Positions 1 to 5,399 of a DNA stretch of 5,399 bases are shown piece by piece. The position numbers were made by a program, and so were the translations under genes. The notes beneath the pieces are model-generated. The model searched no databases, was not told the origin of the DNA, and worked only from the letters and a program-made list of their open reading frames with translations. This DNA comes from Planctomicrobium sp. (lineage in GTDB: Bacteria > Planctomycetota > Planctomycetia > Planctomycetales > Planctomycetaceae): NCBI GenBank assembly GCA_018659505.1, contig JABJMI010000374.1, positions 1 through 5,399 of the forward strand, written 5' to 3'. Position 1 is the stretch's first letter; every line of letters begins with the position of its first letter.

Positions 1-30
1 CATGGCATTAATCCACAGTGATAAATTCAT
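1..30 (-). CDS. Possible 5' end of a gene running off the left edge
   Basis: On the minus strand, 15 nt after the aminotransferase stop, an ATG at 30-28 opens a frame of ten codons (MNLSLWINAM) that is still open at the window edge. A GGAGA sequence at 45-41 lies ten bases upstream, a workable though slightly long Shine-Dalgarno spacing. If real, this gene would be cotranscribed with the aminotransferase. Ten codons are far too few to identify a product or to prove coding, so this is only a pointer for whoever has the adjoining sequence. Confidence 0.2.
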   Translation of the reverse strand, partial: MNLSLWINAM

Positions 31-45
31 TGAGAGCAAGTCTCC

Positions 46-1335
46 TCAATTATCCATCGATTTCACAGCACTCGCTAATCGCTTCATCCCTTCGCGGATG
101 CCTTCTTCGGTGAGGACCCCATAACTGAGCCTCATCTGATGCTTCGGTCGATCTGCAATTGCTCCGGCGTAGCAGAGTTCTCCGGGGACGTACATCACGC
201 CATTCTTCACTGCTGCCTGGAACAAATCACTCTGAAAGCCCGTAGAGATTTCTTTGGGTAACGACATCCAGACGTACAGCCCACCATGCGGATGCACCCA
301 CGAGACGCCCTCGATATCGCTGAAGTATTCCTCCGCAGCTGCGAGCATGGCATCTCGCTTGAGTTGATATCCCTGACGGACTTTCTGTAAATGTTCGTGA
401 TATCGCCCGGTACTAAGAGCATTCGCAACCAGATGCTGATTGAAGTTGGCTGAGCCAAAGTCTTCGTTGCCTTTGCGGTCACAAATTGGTCCGACCAATT
501 CTTTGGGAAGGACTCCAAATCCGACTCGGATACCTGGAGAGAATGTCTTTGAAAAAGTTTGCGTGTAGATGACCGACTCACGGGTTTCATCGAATGACCA
601 GACGCTCGGATGAACTTCACCGTCGTATTGCAGTTCGCGATAGGCAGCATCTTCTAGCACTAAGATACGATGCTCTCGCGACCACTTGTTGGCGATCTCG
701 ACAATTTGCTGACGTCGTTCAGTTGAGACACAAACTCCACTGGGATTGTCGTAGTAACTGACCACGTAGATCAACTTTACCCGATGCAGTTCCTGTCTTT
801 CAGCGATTTGCTCAAGCGCTGCATCGAGTGCCGCTGGCTGCATTCCATTTTCATCGGCTGGAATAGTCACCGTTCGTGCTCCGACACCGGTGAGATTACC
901 AGCGAAGACAAAGTATGTCGGACCAGCGACCAGGCAAATATCACCGGGATCAATAAGTGTTTCGCAGACCAGAGACAGCAACTGTTGAGACCCGGTGGTC
1001 GCAACGAGTTGAGTTTCGTCAATACCTAATTCACTTGCACTCTTGCCTTCCAGGCTTTCAAAGTGTTTCAGCAAGAGCTGTCGCAGTTCGAGGCTGCCTT
1101 GAGTTGTTCCATACTGGAGTGCTTTTCTACCTGACTCTTCCGTAGATAAGACCTCTGAAGCGGATTGCAAAGCGTCTTGCACTGGCAAAGTCAATGGGTC
1201 AACCAAACCCGCTGCGAGTGAGAGGCAATCTGGATTCTCAACCCCTTGCTGCATCAAAAAGCTGATGGCAAGATCGCGCGTTTGATGGCTACGTTCGCTG
1301 AGAAGAATTGGTTTGGAAGGAATTTCAGGCATCAT
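46..1335 (-). CDS. PLP-dependent aminotransferase, class I/II fold (2-aminoadipate/aromatic aminotransferase-like)
   Basis: A cytoplasmic pyridoxal-phosphate enzyme that should transfer an amino group between an amino acid and a 2-oxo acid. The complete 429-residue protein shows the fold-type I landmarks in order: LSLAAGLVDP near residues 38-47, YGTTQG at 75-80, the cofactor phosphate segment TTGSQQLL at 113-120, DNPSG at 196-200 (Asn197 near the cofactor), LEDAAYRELQY at 227-237 (Asp229 to the pyridine nitrogen), SKTFSPGIRVG at 262-272 with Lys263 as the Schiff-base lysine, PHGGLYVW at 349-356, and MRLSYG at 401-406 with Arg402 as the likely substrate-carboxylate arginine. All key residues are present. 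The pattern is closest to the LysN/Aro8-like group, which shares this domain with MocR regulators, but there is no N-terminal helix-turn-helix here. Substrate (2-aminoadipate, aromatic or branched-chain) cannot be read from sequence. Two adjacent ATG codons begin the frame (1335 and 1332) and neither has a clear Shine-Dalgarno. It is divergent from the DUF1501 gene. Confidence 0.93.
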   Translation of the reverse strand: MMPEIPSKPILLSERSHQTRDLAISFLMQQGVENPDCLSLAAGLVDPLTLPVQDALQSASEVLSTEESGRKALQYGTTQGSLELRQLLLKHFESLEGKSASELGIDETQLVATTGSQQLLSLVCETLIDPGDICLVAGPTYFVFAGNLTGVGARTVTIPADENGMQPAALDAALEQIAERQELHRVKLIYVVSYYDNPSGVCVSTERRQQIVEIANKWSREHRILVLEDAAYRELQYDGEVHPSVWSFDETRESVIYTQTFSKTFSPGIRVGFGVLPKELVGPICDRKGNEDFGSANFNQHLVANALSTGRYHEHLQKVRQGYQLKRDAMLAAAEEYFSDIEGVSWVHPHGGLYVWMSLPKEISTGFQSDLFQAAVKNGVMYVPGELCYAGAIADRPKHQMRLSYGVLTEEGIREGMKRLASAVKSMDN

Positions 1336-1518
1336 AATGGCTTAATAAAGCATATATCTCTGTGTTTTTCGACCGTACCGCTGATCTTACCGCGTTAACT
1401 GAGCAAAGACACATTTCAGACGAAATAGTTCAGCGTTTATTCGATATCCGATAGCAATTCGACCGATTTCATATAAAATAGAATTCTTGTGTGGCTATTT
1501 ATTGTTGGAGTACGTTTC
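1336..1518. promoter_or_regulatory. Divergent intergenic region between aminotransferase and DUF1501 gene
   Basis: This 183-bp stretch must hold the promoters of two genes transcribed away from each other. It is AT-rich at both ends. On the plus side, an AT-rich -10-like block (TATAAAAT, 1472-1479) lies about 40 nt before the DUF1501 start, but I see no convincing -35 partner. On the minus side, ATATATG around 1351-1357 is a possible -10 for the aminotransferase, again without a clear -35. No operator-like dyad stands out. The placement of the promoters is inference from gene orientation. Confidence 0.4.
1507..1510 (+). promoter_or_regulatory. Ribosome binding site that sets the DUF1501 start
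   Basis: GGAG at 1507-1510 lies eight bases before a GTG at 1519. The frame is also open to a GTG at 1489, but nothing like a Shine-Dalgarno precedes that one, and starting there would add ten hydrophobic residues ahead of an otherwise standard Tat leader. The 1519 start is therefore preferred. Confidence 0.7.
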
Positions 1519-2928
1519 GTGAATCAATCGTCAGAAAAATGCCTGGGACCTGTTTCTCGCCGTTCCTTCCTGAGTGCGGGGACGTTGGGTTTGGGTGGAC
1601 TCTCTATGGCTGACATGTTTCGCATGCGTGCGGATGCAGGCGAAGTGGCTACTGATCAAGAGACCTCAGTCATTTTCATCTGGCTGCCCGGTGGTCCGCC
1701 GCACATGGAAATGTACGACATGAAGCCCAACGCTCCTCTCGATTACAGGGGAGACTTTCACCCAATCCAAACGAAGGTGAGTGGGTTGGATGTCTGTGAA
1801 CTCATGCCGAGACATGCCAGTTGCGCAGATAAATACTCAATCATTCGCTCCATCGCCCACAATTTCGCAGATCATGGGGGAGGGCATAAACGCTTTCTTA
1901 CAGGTCGCGATCCCAAAGAGCCAACCGGGTTTGTGAATGATTTCCCTGCTGTCGGTTCGGTCGTTTCGAAGTGTCGCGAACATATTAACACTGGACTCCC
2001 GAATTACATTAGTGGAACAAATCCTGGTCGGGCAGGTGTGGACACATACAGTTTTGGTGCTGCGTATCTGGGACCATCTTTCGCTCCTTTTAATGTTCCG
2101 GGAGATCCGAGCTCAGAGAAGTTCGAAGTGAAGAACATCTCGCTGAGCCAATCGATTTCAGATCGGTTAGATGATCGGATTCTGTTGCGAAATGGATTCG
2201 ATCAGATGCGGAAGCAGGTCGACCAATCAGGATTGATGGACGCAATGGATGGTTTCCAAACGAAAGCTGTCGATCTCCTCACCAGTGAAAAAGCACGCAA
2301 CGCTTTTGACCTTTCACAAGAGACTGATGAGCTTAAAGACCGGTACGGACGTCATGCTTGGGGGCAACGTGCGTTGCTCTCCAGACGCCTTGTTGAAGCA
2401 GGTTGCAGTTTCGTGACCATGGTCATGGAGCAACCGTATCAGTCGGGTATTGAGCAACTGAAGCGGGGAGTTTACAACTGGGATTCCCATGCGGTGAACT
2501 GCCATCTCTTCGACGATGCAAAGGTTCGACTGCCGATTTATGATCAAGCGGTGACAGCATTGGTGGAAGACCTTCACAACCGAGGACTCGATAAACGTGT
2601 CTTATTAGTTGTCACTGGAGAGTTCGGACGGACGCCCAAAATTAGCCACCAAATCGGTACGCAAACCGGAGTCTTGCAACCAGGTCGAGACCATTGGCCC
2701 AATGCGATGTCGATGTTGATCTCAGGAGGAGGCTTAAAAATGGGTCAAGTCGTCGGGTCAACCACTTCCAAAGGTGAAGAACCGCTAGATAATCCGCTGA
2801 CGCCGAATGACCTTTGGGCGACCGTTTATCGCCATCTAGGAATTGATCCGGAAATGAATTTCAACGATCACAGTGGTCGACCACTGCCGATATTACCTGA
2901 TGGAAAACCGATCGCGGCGTTGATTTGA
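1519..2928 (+). CDS. DUF1501 family protein, Tat-exported
   Basis: With the GTG start at 1519 the protein has 469 residues, normal for DUF1501. Residues 13-18 (SRRSFL) followed by a glycine/leucine-rich stretch to about 30 form a twin-arginine signal, so the folded protein should be exported. Family hallmarks follow: IWLPGGPPHMEMYD at 54-67, HGGGHKRFLTG at 119-129, WDSH at 321-324, the late core TGEFGRTPKI at 366-375 with GRDHWPNAMS at 389-398, and the closing DHSGRPLPIL near 450-459. From memory, DUF1501 is grouped with alkaline phosphatase/sulfatase-like folds, and the clustered Asp and His residues would suit metal binding, but the reaction is unknown. In planctomycetes DUF1501 genes often follow a DUF1549/DUF1553 cytochrome-like gene. 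Here the neighbour is a divergent aminotransferase, so this copy stands alone, probably as a monocistronic unit ended by the inverted repeat at 2991-3067. Confidence 0.92.
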   Translation: MNQSSEKCLGPVSRRSFLSAGTLGLGGLSMADMFRMRADAGEVATDQETSVIFIWLPGGPPHMEMYDMKPNAPLDYRGDFHPIQTKVSGLDVCELMPRHASCADKYSIIRSIAHNFADHGGGHKRFLTGRDPKEPTGFVNDFPAVGSVVSKCREHINTGLPNYISGTNPGRAGVDTYSFGAAYLGPSFAPFNVPGDPSSEKFEVKNISLSQSISDRLDDRILLRNGFDQMRKQVDQSGLMDAMDGFQTKAVDLLTSEKARNAFDLSQETDELKDRYGRHAWGQRALLSRRLVEAGCSFVTMVMEQPYQSGIEQLKRGVYNWDSHAVNCHLFDDAKVRLPIYDQAVTALVEDLHNRGLDKRVLLVVTGEFGRTPKISHQIGTQTGVLQPGRDHWPNAMSMLISGGGLKMGQVVGSTTSKGEEPLDNPLTPNDLWATVYRHLGIDPEMNFNDHSGRPLPILPDGKPIAALI

Positions 2929-2990
2929 GCGGAAGTGAAGTTGCAATGTGACTTGATCTGTAAAAGTGTTCCAGAAGTAATAGAAAACTA

Positions 2991-3067
2991 AAACACAGAG
3001 GCACAGAGGTCACGGAGCTAGTTCAGTTATCGAAACTTTTCTCAGTGTTCTCCGTGCCTCCGTGTTT
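2991..3067. repeat. Long CACAGAGG-type inverted repeat
   Basis: Two 27-nt arms (2991-3017 and 3041-3067) are complementary at 22 of 27 positions around a 23-nt loop. The left arm is itself built from near-tandem units (CACAGAGG, CACAGAGGT, CACGGAG). Two of the five mismatches are A opposite C on the plus strand, which become U-G wobble pairs in a minus-strand transcript, so the hairpin would be tighter in minus-sense RNA. This sequence type recurs in intergenic regions of many environmental bacterial genomes, where it gives rise to spurious peptides such as TENTEK. I know of no settled function. A REP-like element mobilised by a REP-associated transposase is a reasonable guess. No transposase is encoded in this window. 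Confidence 0.75.
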
Positions 3068-3078
3068 ATTATTTTTTA
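2991..3078 (+). terminator. Possible intrinsic terminator of the DUF1501 gene
   Basis: The inverted repeat begins 62 nt after the DUF1501 stop. Its right arm runs directly into a T-rich tract (TTTATTATTTTTTA, about 3065-3078). A long hairpin followed by T residues on the coding strand could end DUF1501 transcription. The mismatched stem and long loop make it less ideal than the terminator at 5129-5162, so this is a secondary role inferred for a repeat that may be there for other reasons. Confidence 0.4.
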
Positions 3079-3168
3079 CTTGATCAACGCCAAACAGTTG
3101 ATTTAGAAGTGAAGCCAGCAAAGTGAGTTGGTTTGTTTGCCCCCTCGCCGGAGGCGTCGGCGTTCCGG

Positions 3169-3274
3169 ACGTTGCATATGGTTGCGGGTTCAAATGGCTG
3201 TTGGTCGTCAAACGTGGAAACACCTGCGCCTTCGGCTGCGGGTCAAACAGGTTCGCATCATCCTGGTCATCAAA
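3169..3274. repeat. Imperfect direct repeat in the GC-richer intergenic block
   Basis: Two related units, 3169-3212 and 3222-3274, share TGCGGGT(T)CAAA in the middle and TGGTCRTCAAAC at the end, with extra bases inserted in the second unit. Read on the minus strand, each starts TTTGAYGACCA and continues to TTTGA(A)CCCGCARCC. Base composition is visibly richer in G and C than the flanking leader and trailer. This looks like a degenerate intergenic repeat rather than a gene, but I cannot tell from one window whether it occurs elsewhere in the genome. Confidence 0.4.
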
Positions 3275-3326
3275 CTTCACTCGACTGAAGTCTTACCTTA
3301 ATTTGTGTAGCTTTACATTTGATCCG

Positions 3327-3354
3327 TTGAATACAGTCGTATTTCGCGTTTAAT
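3327..3354 (+). promoter_or_regulatory. Weak candidate promoter for the DUF1598-like gene
   Basis: In the AT-rich leader, TTGAAT (3327-3332) and TTTAAT (3349-3354) are 16 nt apart, an acceptable sigma-70-like layout ending about 30 nt before the start codon. An alternative is TTTACA at 3312-3317 with TACAGT at 3333-3338, whose spacing is short. Neither is strong. Planctomycete promoters often deviate from the consensus, so this is only a best guess. Confidence 0.2.
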
Positions 3355-3369
3355 CGATTGTCGGCATTC

Positions 3370-3374
3370 AGGGA
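3370..3374 (+). promoter_or_regulatory. Ribosome binding site of the DUF1598-like gene
   Basis: AGGGA at 3370-3374 is eight bases before the ATG at 3383. It supports that start, which also gives a complete signal peptide. Confidence 0.6.
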
Positions 3375-3382
3375 TCAACATT

Positions 3383-4753
3383 ATGCATAAAAGTTTTTCA
3401 GCAGGTCTGCTCCCTGCGTTACTTACGATCATCATCAGTCAGCCTGCGTATTCTCAAGTGGGTGGCATCATCATTGATGCGGAAGGTGTTGTAAAAACGA
3501 CTCCCGCCAAGCAACTTTCTTCAAACGAATTGAAGAAACTGAAGTCCGCGTTCGACGCTGCAAATCTTGATGACCAACTTACGACTCAATCAAAGTCGCG
3601 AGTTCTTTCTCTGAAGCAGCTCAATGAAAAAGTCGAAGACGCATTACAAGACGGTCAACTCCCGGTAACATTGAAGTACCTTGCAGGTTTACAGCGCATT
3701 GAATACTTCATTGTCGATAAAGAAAACCAAGACATCTTAATTGTTGGACCCGCCGAAGGCTTTGGACCAAATCCGCAAGGGCAGATTGTTGGTGCTACGA
3801 CCGGCAGACCTCCAATTCAACTTGACGATTTGGTCATTGCTTTGCGTTCTGCTTTTACAGGTCAGCGAGAGATCGGAGTCACGATTGATCCGACCGAAGA
3901 GAACATGGCGAATCTACAGAACTATATTCGTCGCAATTCTAATGCGGTGTCGACTGCCGCTGCTCAACGTCGGTACCGGACAATGGGCAAAGTTCTCGGG
4001 AATCAAGTCGTATCGATATGGGGAGTTCCCACTGATTCACACTTTGCAGTTGCACTGACGGAAGCAGATCTGCGGATGAAACGAATTTCTCTGGGGCTTG
4101 AACCGTCTGGATCACGCAAGGTGCGGAGTCAACTTTCGATGCTGGTACCTCAGGGGAATAGTTTGCAACGCTGGTGGTTTATGCCGTATTACGAACCATT
4201 AGGCGTCAACGCAGAGAAGACAATCTTCGAAATTAAAGGTCAACGTGCTCAACTTATGGCACAAGAAGAAATTGCTGGACCAGATGGTCAACGACAAGAT
4301 GCAGCGTTCACGCGGCAAACGACTCAGAAGTTCGCTGAGCAATTTACAGAACACTTTGAAGAACTCGCACGTGCCAATCCGGCGTTCGCAGAACTGCAAA
4401 GCTTGTACGATCTGTCATTGATTTCAGTGCTTGCCCGAGAGAATTGGCCATTCGAGGATCGAGCAACAGGACTTGAAACACTTCTCCGTGATGACCGCTT
4501 ACCGCTGGAAAGTTATCCAGTACCGAAATTCGTTCCGTCGTCAGCGACTTACATAAAATCCTCACGAGGACTTTTACTCGGTCTGATAGGTGGAGTGACC
4601 ATTAACATGAACCGGGTTGTCTCTCAGACAGAGACCAAAGCAGAGTTAAGCCCAGTAAAATTTGAAAAGACAACTGGCGAAAACGACTTATGGTGGAACG
4701 TCGCCACACCTACTGAATCACCTCGTTCCCAGAATGAATTGAATTCCCGATGA
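3383..4753 (+). CDS. Secreted DUF1598-like protein of unknown function
   Basis: A 456-residue protein with a clear Sec-type signal peptide: a basic/polar start (MHKSF), a hydrophobic core at about 7-19, and a likely cleavage site after PAYS (residue 24). The mature protein should be in the periplasm or outside. It resembles planctomycete proteins annotated as DUF1598. The recognisable stretches are LKYLAGLQRIEYFIVD near 97-112, ILIVGPAEGFGPNPQGQIVG near 118-137, TTGRPPIQLDDLVIALRSAF at 139-158, IDPTEENM at 168-175, the core ALTEADLRMKRISLGLEP at 224-241, RWWFMPYYEPL near 263-273, and an alpha-helical FAEQFTEHFEELARANPAFAELQ near 317-339. No catalytic motif, lipobox or anchor is seen. A short glycine-rich hydrophobic patch at 396-406 is too brief for a membrane span. 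The family call is from memory of the pattern. The function is unknown and the neighbours give no hint. Its last 44 bp overlap the convergent crcB gene. Confidence 0.8.
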   Translation: MHKSFSAGLLPALLTIIISQPAYSQVGGIIIDAEGVVKTTPAKQLSSNELKKLKSAFDAANLDDQLTTQSKSRVLSLKQLNEKVEDALQDGQLPVTLKYLAGLQRIEYFIVDKENQDILIVGPAEGFGPNPQGQIVGATTGRPPIQLDDLVIALRSAFTGQREIGVTIDPTEENMANLQNYIRRNSNAVSTAAAQRRYRTMGKVLGNQVVSIWGVPTDSHFAVALTEADLRMKRISLGLEPSGSRKVRSQLSMLVPQGNSLQRWWFMPYYEPLGVNAEKTIFEIKGQRAQLMAQEEIAGPDGQRQDAAFTRQTTQKFAEQFTEHFEELARANPAFAELQSLYDLSLISVLARENWPFEDRATGLETLLRDDRLPLESYPVPKFVPSSATYIKSSRGLLLGLIGGVTINMNRVVSQTETKAELSPVKFEKTTGENDLWWNVATPTESPRSQNELNSR

Positions 4754-5105
4754 ATTCACCGAGTGCAATTCCGCACCAGACAAGAATGAGTCCAACAACA
4801 AGGTTGGCGATTAAATTCGTGGCTGCGTAGGTGAGGCTTTGTTGCTGACCAAGTTCAACGGTTTGGTAGGCGAAGGTCGAGAAGGTCGTCAGTGAGCCGA
4901 GAACTCCGCCGATTAGAAATGCTTGCAGCGTTGGTCCCGGCCATTTTGTTTTGACTGCCAGGGCGATCAACAAGCCGATTAGAAAACAGCCGACGATGTT
5001 GACCACGAATGTTCCCATAGGGAACTTGCGCACGATCCACTGGCTCAAAGAGTACCGTAGAACGGCGCCTAAACTTCCGCCGAGAGCAACTGCGATCCAG
5101 TGCAT
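4710..5105 (-). CDS. crcB: CrcB/Fluc fluoride ion channel
   Basis: An inner-membrane protein that exports fluoride from the cytoplasm. Characterised family members work as dual-topology antiparallel dimers. The 131-residue length is typical, and four hydrophobic segments are visible at about 2-20, 31-52, 60-82 and 93-117. Diagnostic motifs are all present: GGSLGAVLRY at 9-18, GTFVVNIVG at 31-39 with the pore asparagine Asn36, and GGVLGSLTTFSTF at 66-78, which carries the two Phe-box phenylalanines (Phe75, Phe78) and the threonines around the central sodium site. The fourth helix has Asn97 and Asn101 where some homologues have Tyr and Ser, similar to the E. coli protein. The ATG at 5105 is the only plausible start because an in-frame stop lies eight codons upstream. 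It lacks a clear Shine-Dalgarno. Its 3' end overlaps the convergent DUF1598-like gene, and a terminator sits just upstream. Confidence 0.95.
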   Translation of the reverse strand: MHWIAVALGGSLGAVLRYSLSQWIVRKFPMGTFVVNIVGCFLIGLLIALAVKTKWPGPTLQAFLIGGVLGSLTTFSTFAYQTVELGQQQSLTYAATNLIANLVVGLILVWCGIALGEFIGNSIHSGNEVIQ

Positions 5106-5128
5106 GATGAGTTCACAAAATAGAAGCT

Positions 5129-5162
5129 AAAAAAATTGCCGGACACTTTAAGTGTCCGGCAA
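5129..5162 (-). terminator. Strong intrinsic terminator after the esterase gene
   Basis: TTGCCGGACACTT (5136-5148) and its exact reverse complement (5150-5162) flank one central base, giving in practice a stem of about 11 bp with a small loop. On the minus strand it is followed by seven T residues (5135-5129). It lies 26 nt after the stop of the esterase gene, as expected for that gene's terminator. The T-run ends only 23 nt before the crcB start. Confidence 0.9.
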
Positions 5163-5188
5163 AACAGTGTTGTCGAAATTCAATCGAT

Positions 5189-5399
5189 TTACGGTGTCAC
5201 GCTGTCTGCGGTAACGCCTTTCCAATCATCAGTTCGAAACGGATAAGCTGGCAGGTAAGCCCTGTTGTAGAGAGTTCCCTGAGGGTTATTCGCCCAGTTG
5301 TATCTTACCGATTTCGGTTCTTTGACTTCTGGGTGAGAGACTTCAACAGTCGTTGGGTTCACAATTTTTGCATTTGCCCAGACGAACTGTTTATCTTCG
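5189..5399 (-). CDS. C-terminal end of a sialate O-acetylesterase-like carbohydrate esterase (partial)
   Basis: Reading the minus strand from the right edge gives 69 residues and a TAA stop at 5191-5189. The gene continues beyond the window. The end contains FVWANAKI, then VRYNWANNPQGTLYN, then LPAYPFRTDDWKGVT, which is the characteristic C-terminal pattern of sialate O-acetylesterase-type proteins (usual form VRYAWANNP..NLYN..GLPASPFRTD). These SGNH-type hydrolases remove O-acetyl groups from sugars and are usually exported in planctomycetes. The catalytic Ser and the Asp/His segment, as well as any signal peptide, lie outside the window, so activity cannot be judged. The Tyr in PAYPFRTD in place of the common Ser is a minor variation. 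The gene ends at the terminator 5129-5162. Confidence 0.85.
   Translation of the reverse strand, partial: EDKQFVWANAKIVNPTTVEVSHPEVKEPKSVRYNWANNPQGTLYNRAYLPAYPFRTDDWKGVTADSVTP

Larger units (their letters stand above)
2929..3382. other. 454-bp intergenic region without a convincing gene
   Basis: Three parts can be seen: a short DUF1501 trailer (2929-2990), a long inverted repeat ending in a T-rich run (2991-3078), and a GC-richer repeat-bearing block (about 3135-3280) followed by an AT-rich leader (3281-3382). Two small overlapping open frames cross the block on opposite strands (3023-3280 minus, 3123-3353 plus). Neither has a good ribosome binding site. The minus one reads straight through the inverted repeat and ends in a HGGTENTEK-like peptide, which is what that repeat encodes by chance. 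I treat both as non-coding. Confidence 0.6.

Noticed and set aside
1358..1368. CTCTGTGTTTT, an inverted copy of the AAAACACAGAG at the start of the inverted repeat
   Set aside because: An 11-base match in AT-rich DNA with no further similarity on either side is too short to call a second copy of the repeat.
1489..1518. Longer DUF1501 start at GTG 1489
   Set aside because: There is no Shine-Dalgarno before 1489, whereas GGAG precedes 1519 at good spacing, and the extra ten residues are not part of a normal Tat leader.
3181..3200. tRNA T-arm-like GGTTCAAAT
   Set aside because: The bases flanking the loop do not pair and no acceptor or anticodon arm can be drawn around it. The motif belongs to the direct repeat.
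3023..3280. 85-residue open frame on the minus strand across the intergenic repeats
   Set aside because: It runs through the inverted repeat, ends in the HGGTENTEK-type peptide that this repeat encodes by chance, has repeated DPQP/NPQP segments explained by the DNA direct repeat, and lacks a convincing ribosome binding site.
3123..3353. 76-residue open frame on the plus strand in the same region
   Set aside because: It overlaps the repeat block, shows no recognisable domain or signal, and is compositionally what the GC-richer repeat would give in that frame.
4735..4757. Closely spaced GAATTG, GAATTC and GAATTC at the gene overlap
   Set aside because: The spacing is irregular and the bases are constrained by two overlapping reading frames, so there is no support for a functional repeat.
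5106..5399. Fluoride riboswitch upstream of crcB
   Set aside because: I looked on the minus strand for the conserved crcB-motif elements (GGNGATG start and the paired CTGATGRC-like end). A CTGATGAT occurs inside the esterase coding sequence, but no matching 5' element or pseudoknot partner is present.

Overview
This window looks like ordinary chromosomal DNA from a planctomycete (Planctomycetales; the moderate base composition would suit a relative of Gimesia, Rubinisphaera or Thalassoglobus, but that placement is inference). The phylum call rests on three things. There is a Tat-exported DUF1501 protein. There is a secreted protein that resembles the planctomycete family DUF1598. There is also the tail of a sialate O-acetylesterase-type carbohydrate esterase, a class abundant in polysaccharide-degrading planctomycetes.

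Layout, left to right. A possible start of a small downstream gene lies at 1-30 (minus strand, very tentative). A complete class I/II PLP-dependent aminotransferase is at 46-1335 (minus). A 183-bp divergent intergenic region separates it from a DUF1501 gene at 1519-2928 (plus), whose start is best placed at a GTG with a good ribosome binding site. The 454-bp gap 2929-3382 holds no convincing gene. It contains a long inverted repeat of the CACAGAGG type followed by a T-rich run, then a GC-richer stretch with an imperfect direct repeat, then the leader of the next gene. A secreted DUF1598-like protein follows at 3383-4753 (plus). Its 3' end overlaps by 44 bp the 3' end of a convergent crcB/fluC fluoride channel gene at 4710-5105 (minus). 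A strong intrinsic terminator (5129-5162, minus) lies between crcB and the 3' end of a sialate O-acetylesterase-like gene (5189 to beyond 5399, minus).

The genes do not form an obvious pathway. Orientations alternate, and each gene or pair appears to be its own transcription unit. The only codirectional neighbours with a close junction are the esterase and crcB, and a strong terminator lies between them with only 23 nt left before the crcB start, so how crcB is transcribed is the most concrete open question. I found no mobile element, CRISPR array, RNA gene or recognisable novel multi-gene system. The points most worth a second look are the crcB leader, the CACAGAGG inverted repeat with the adjoining repeat region, and the uncharacterised DUF1598-like secreted protein.
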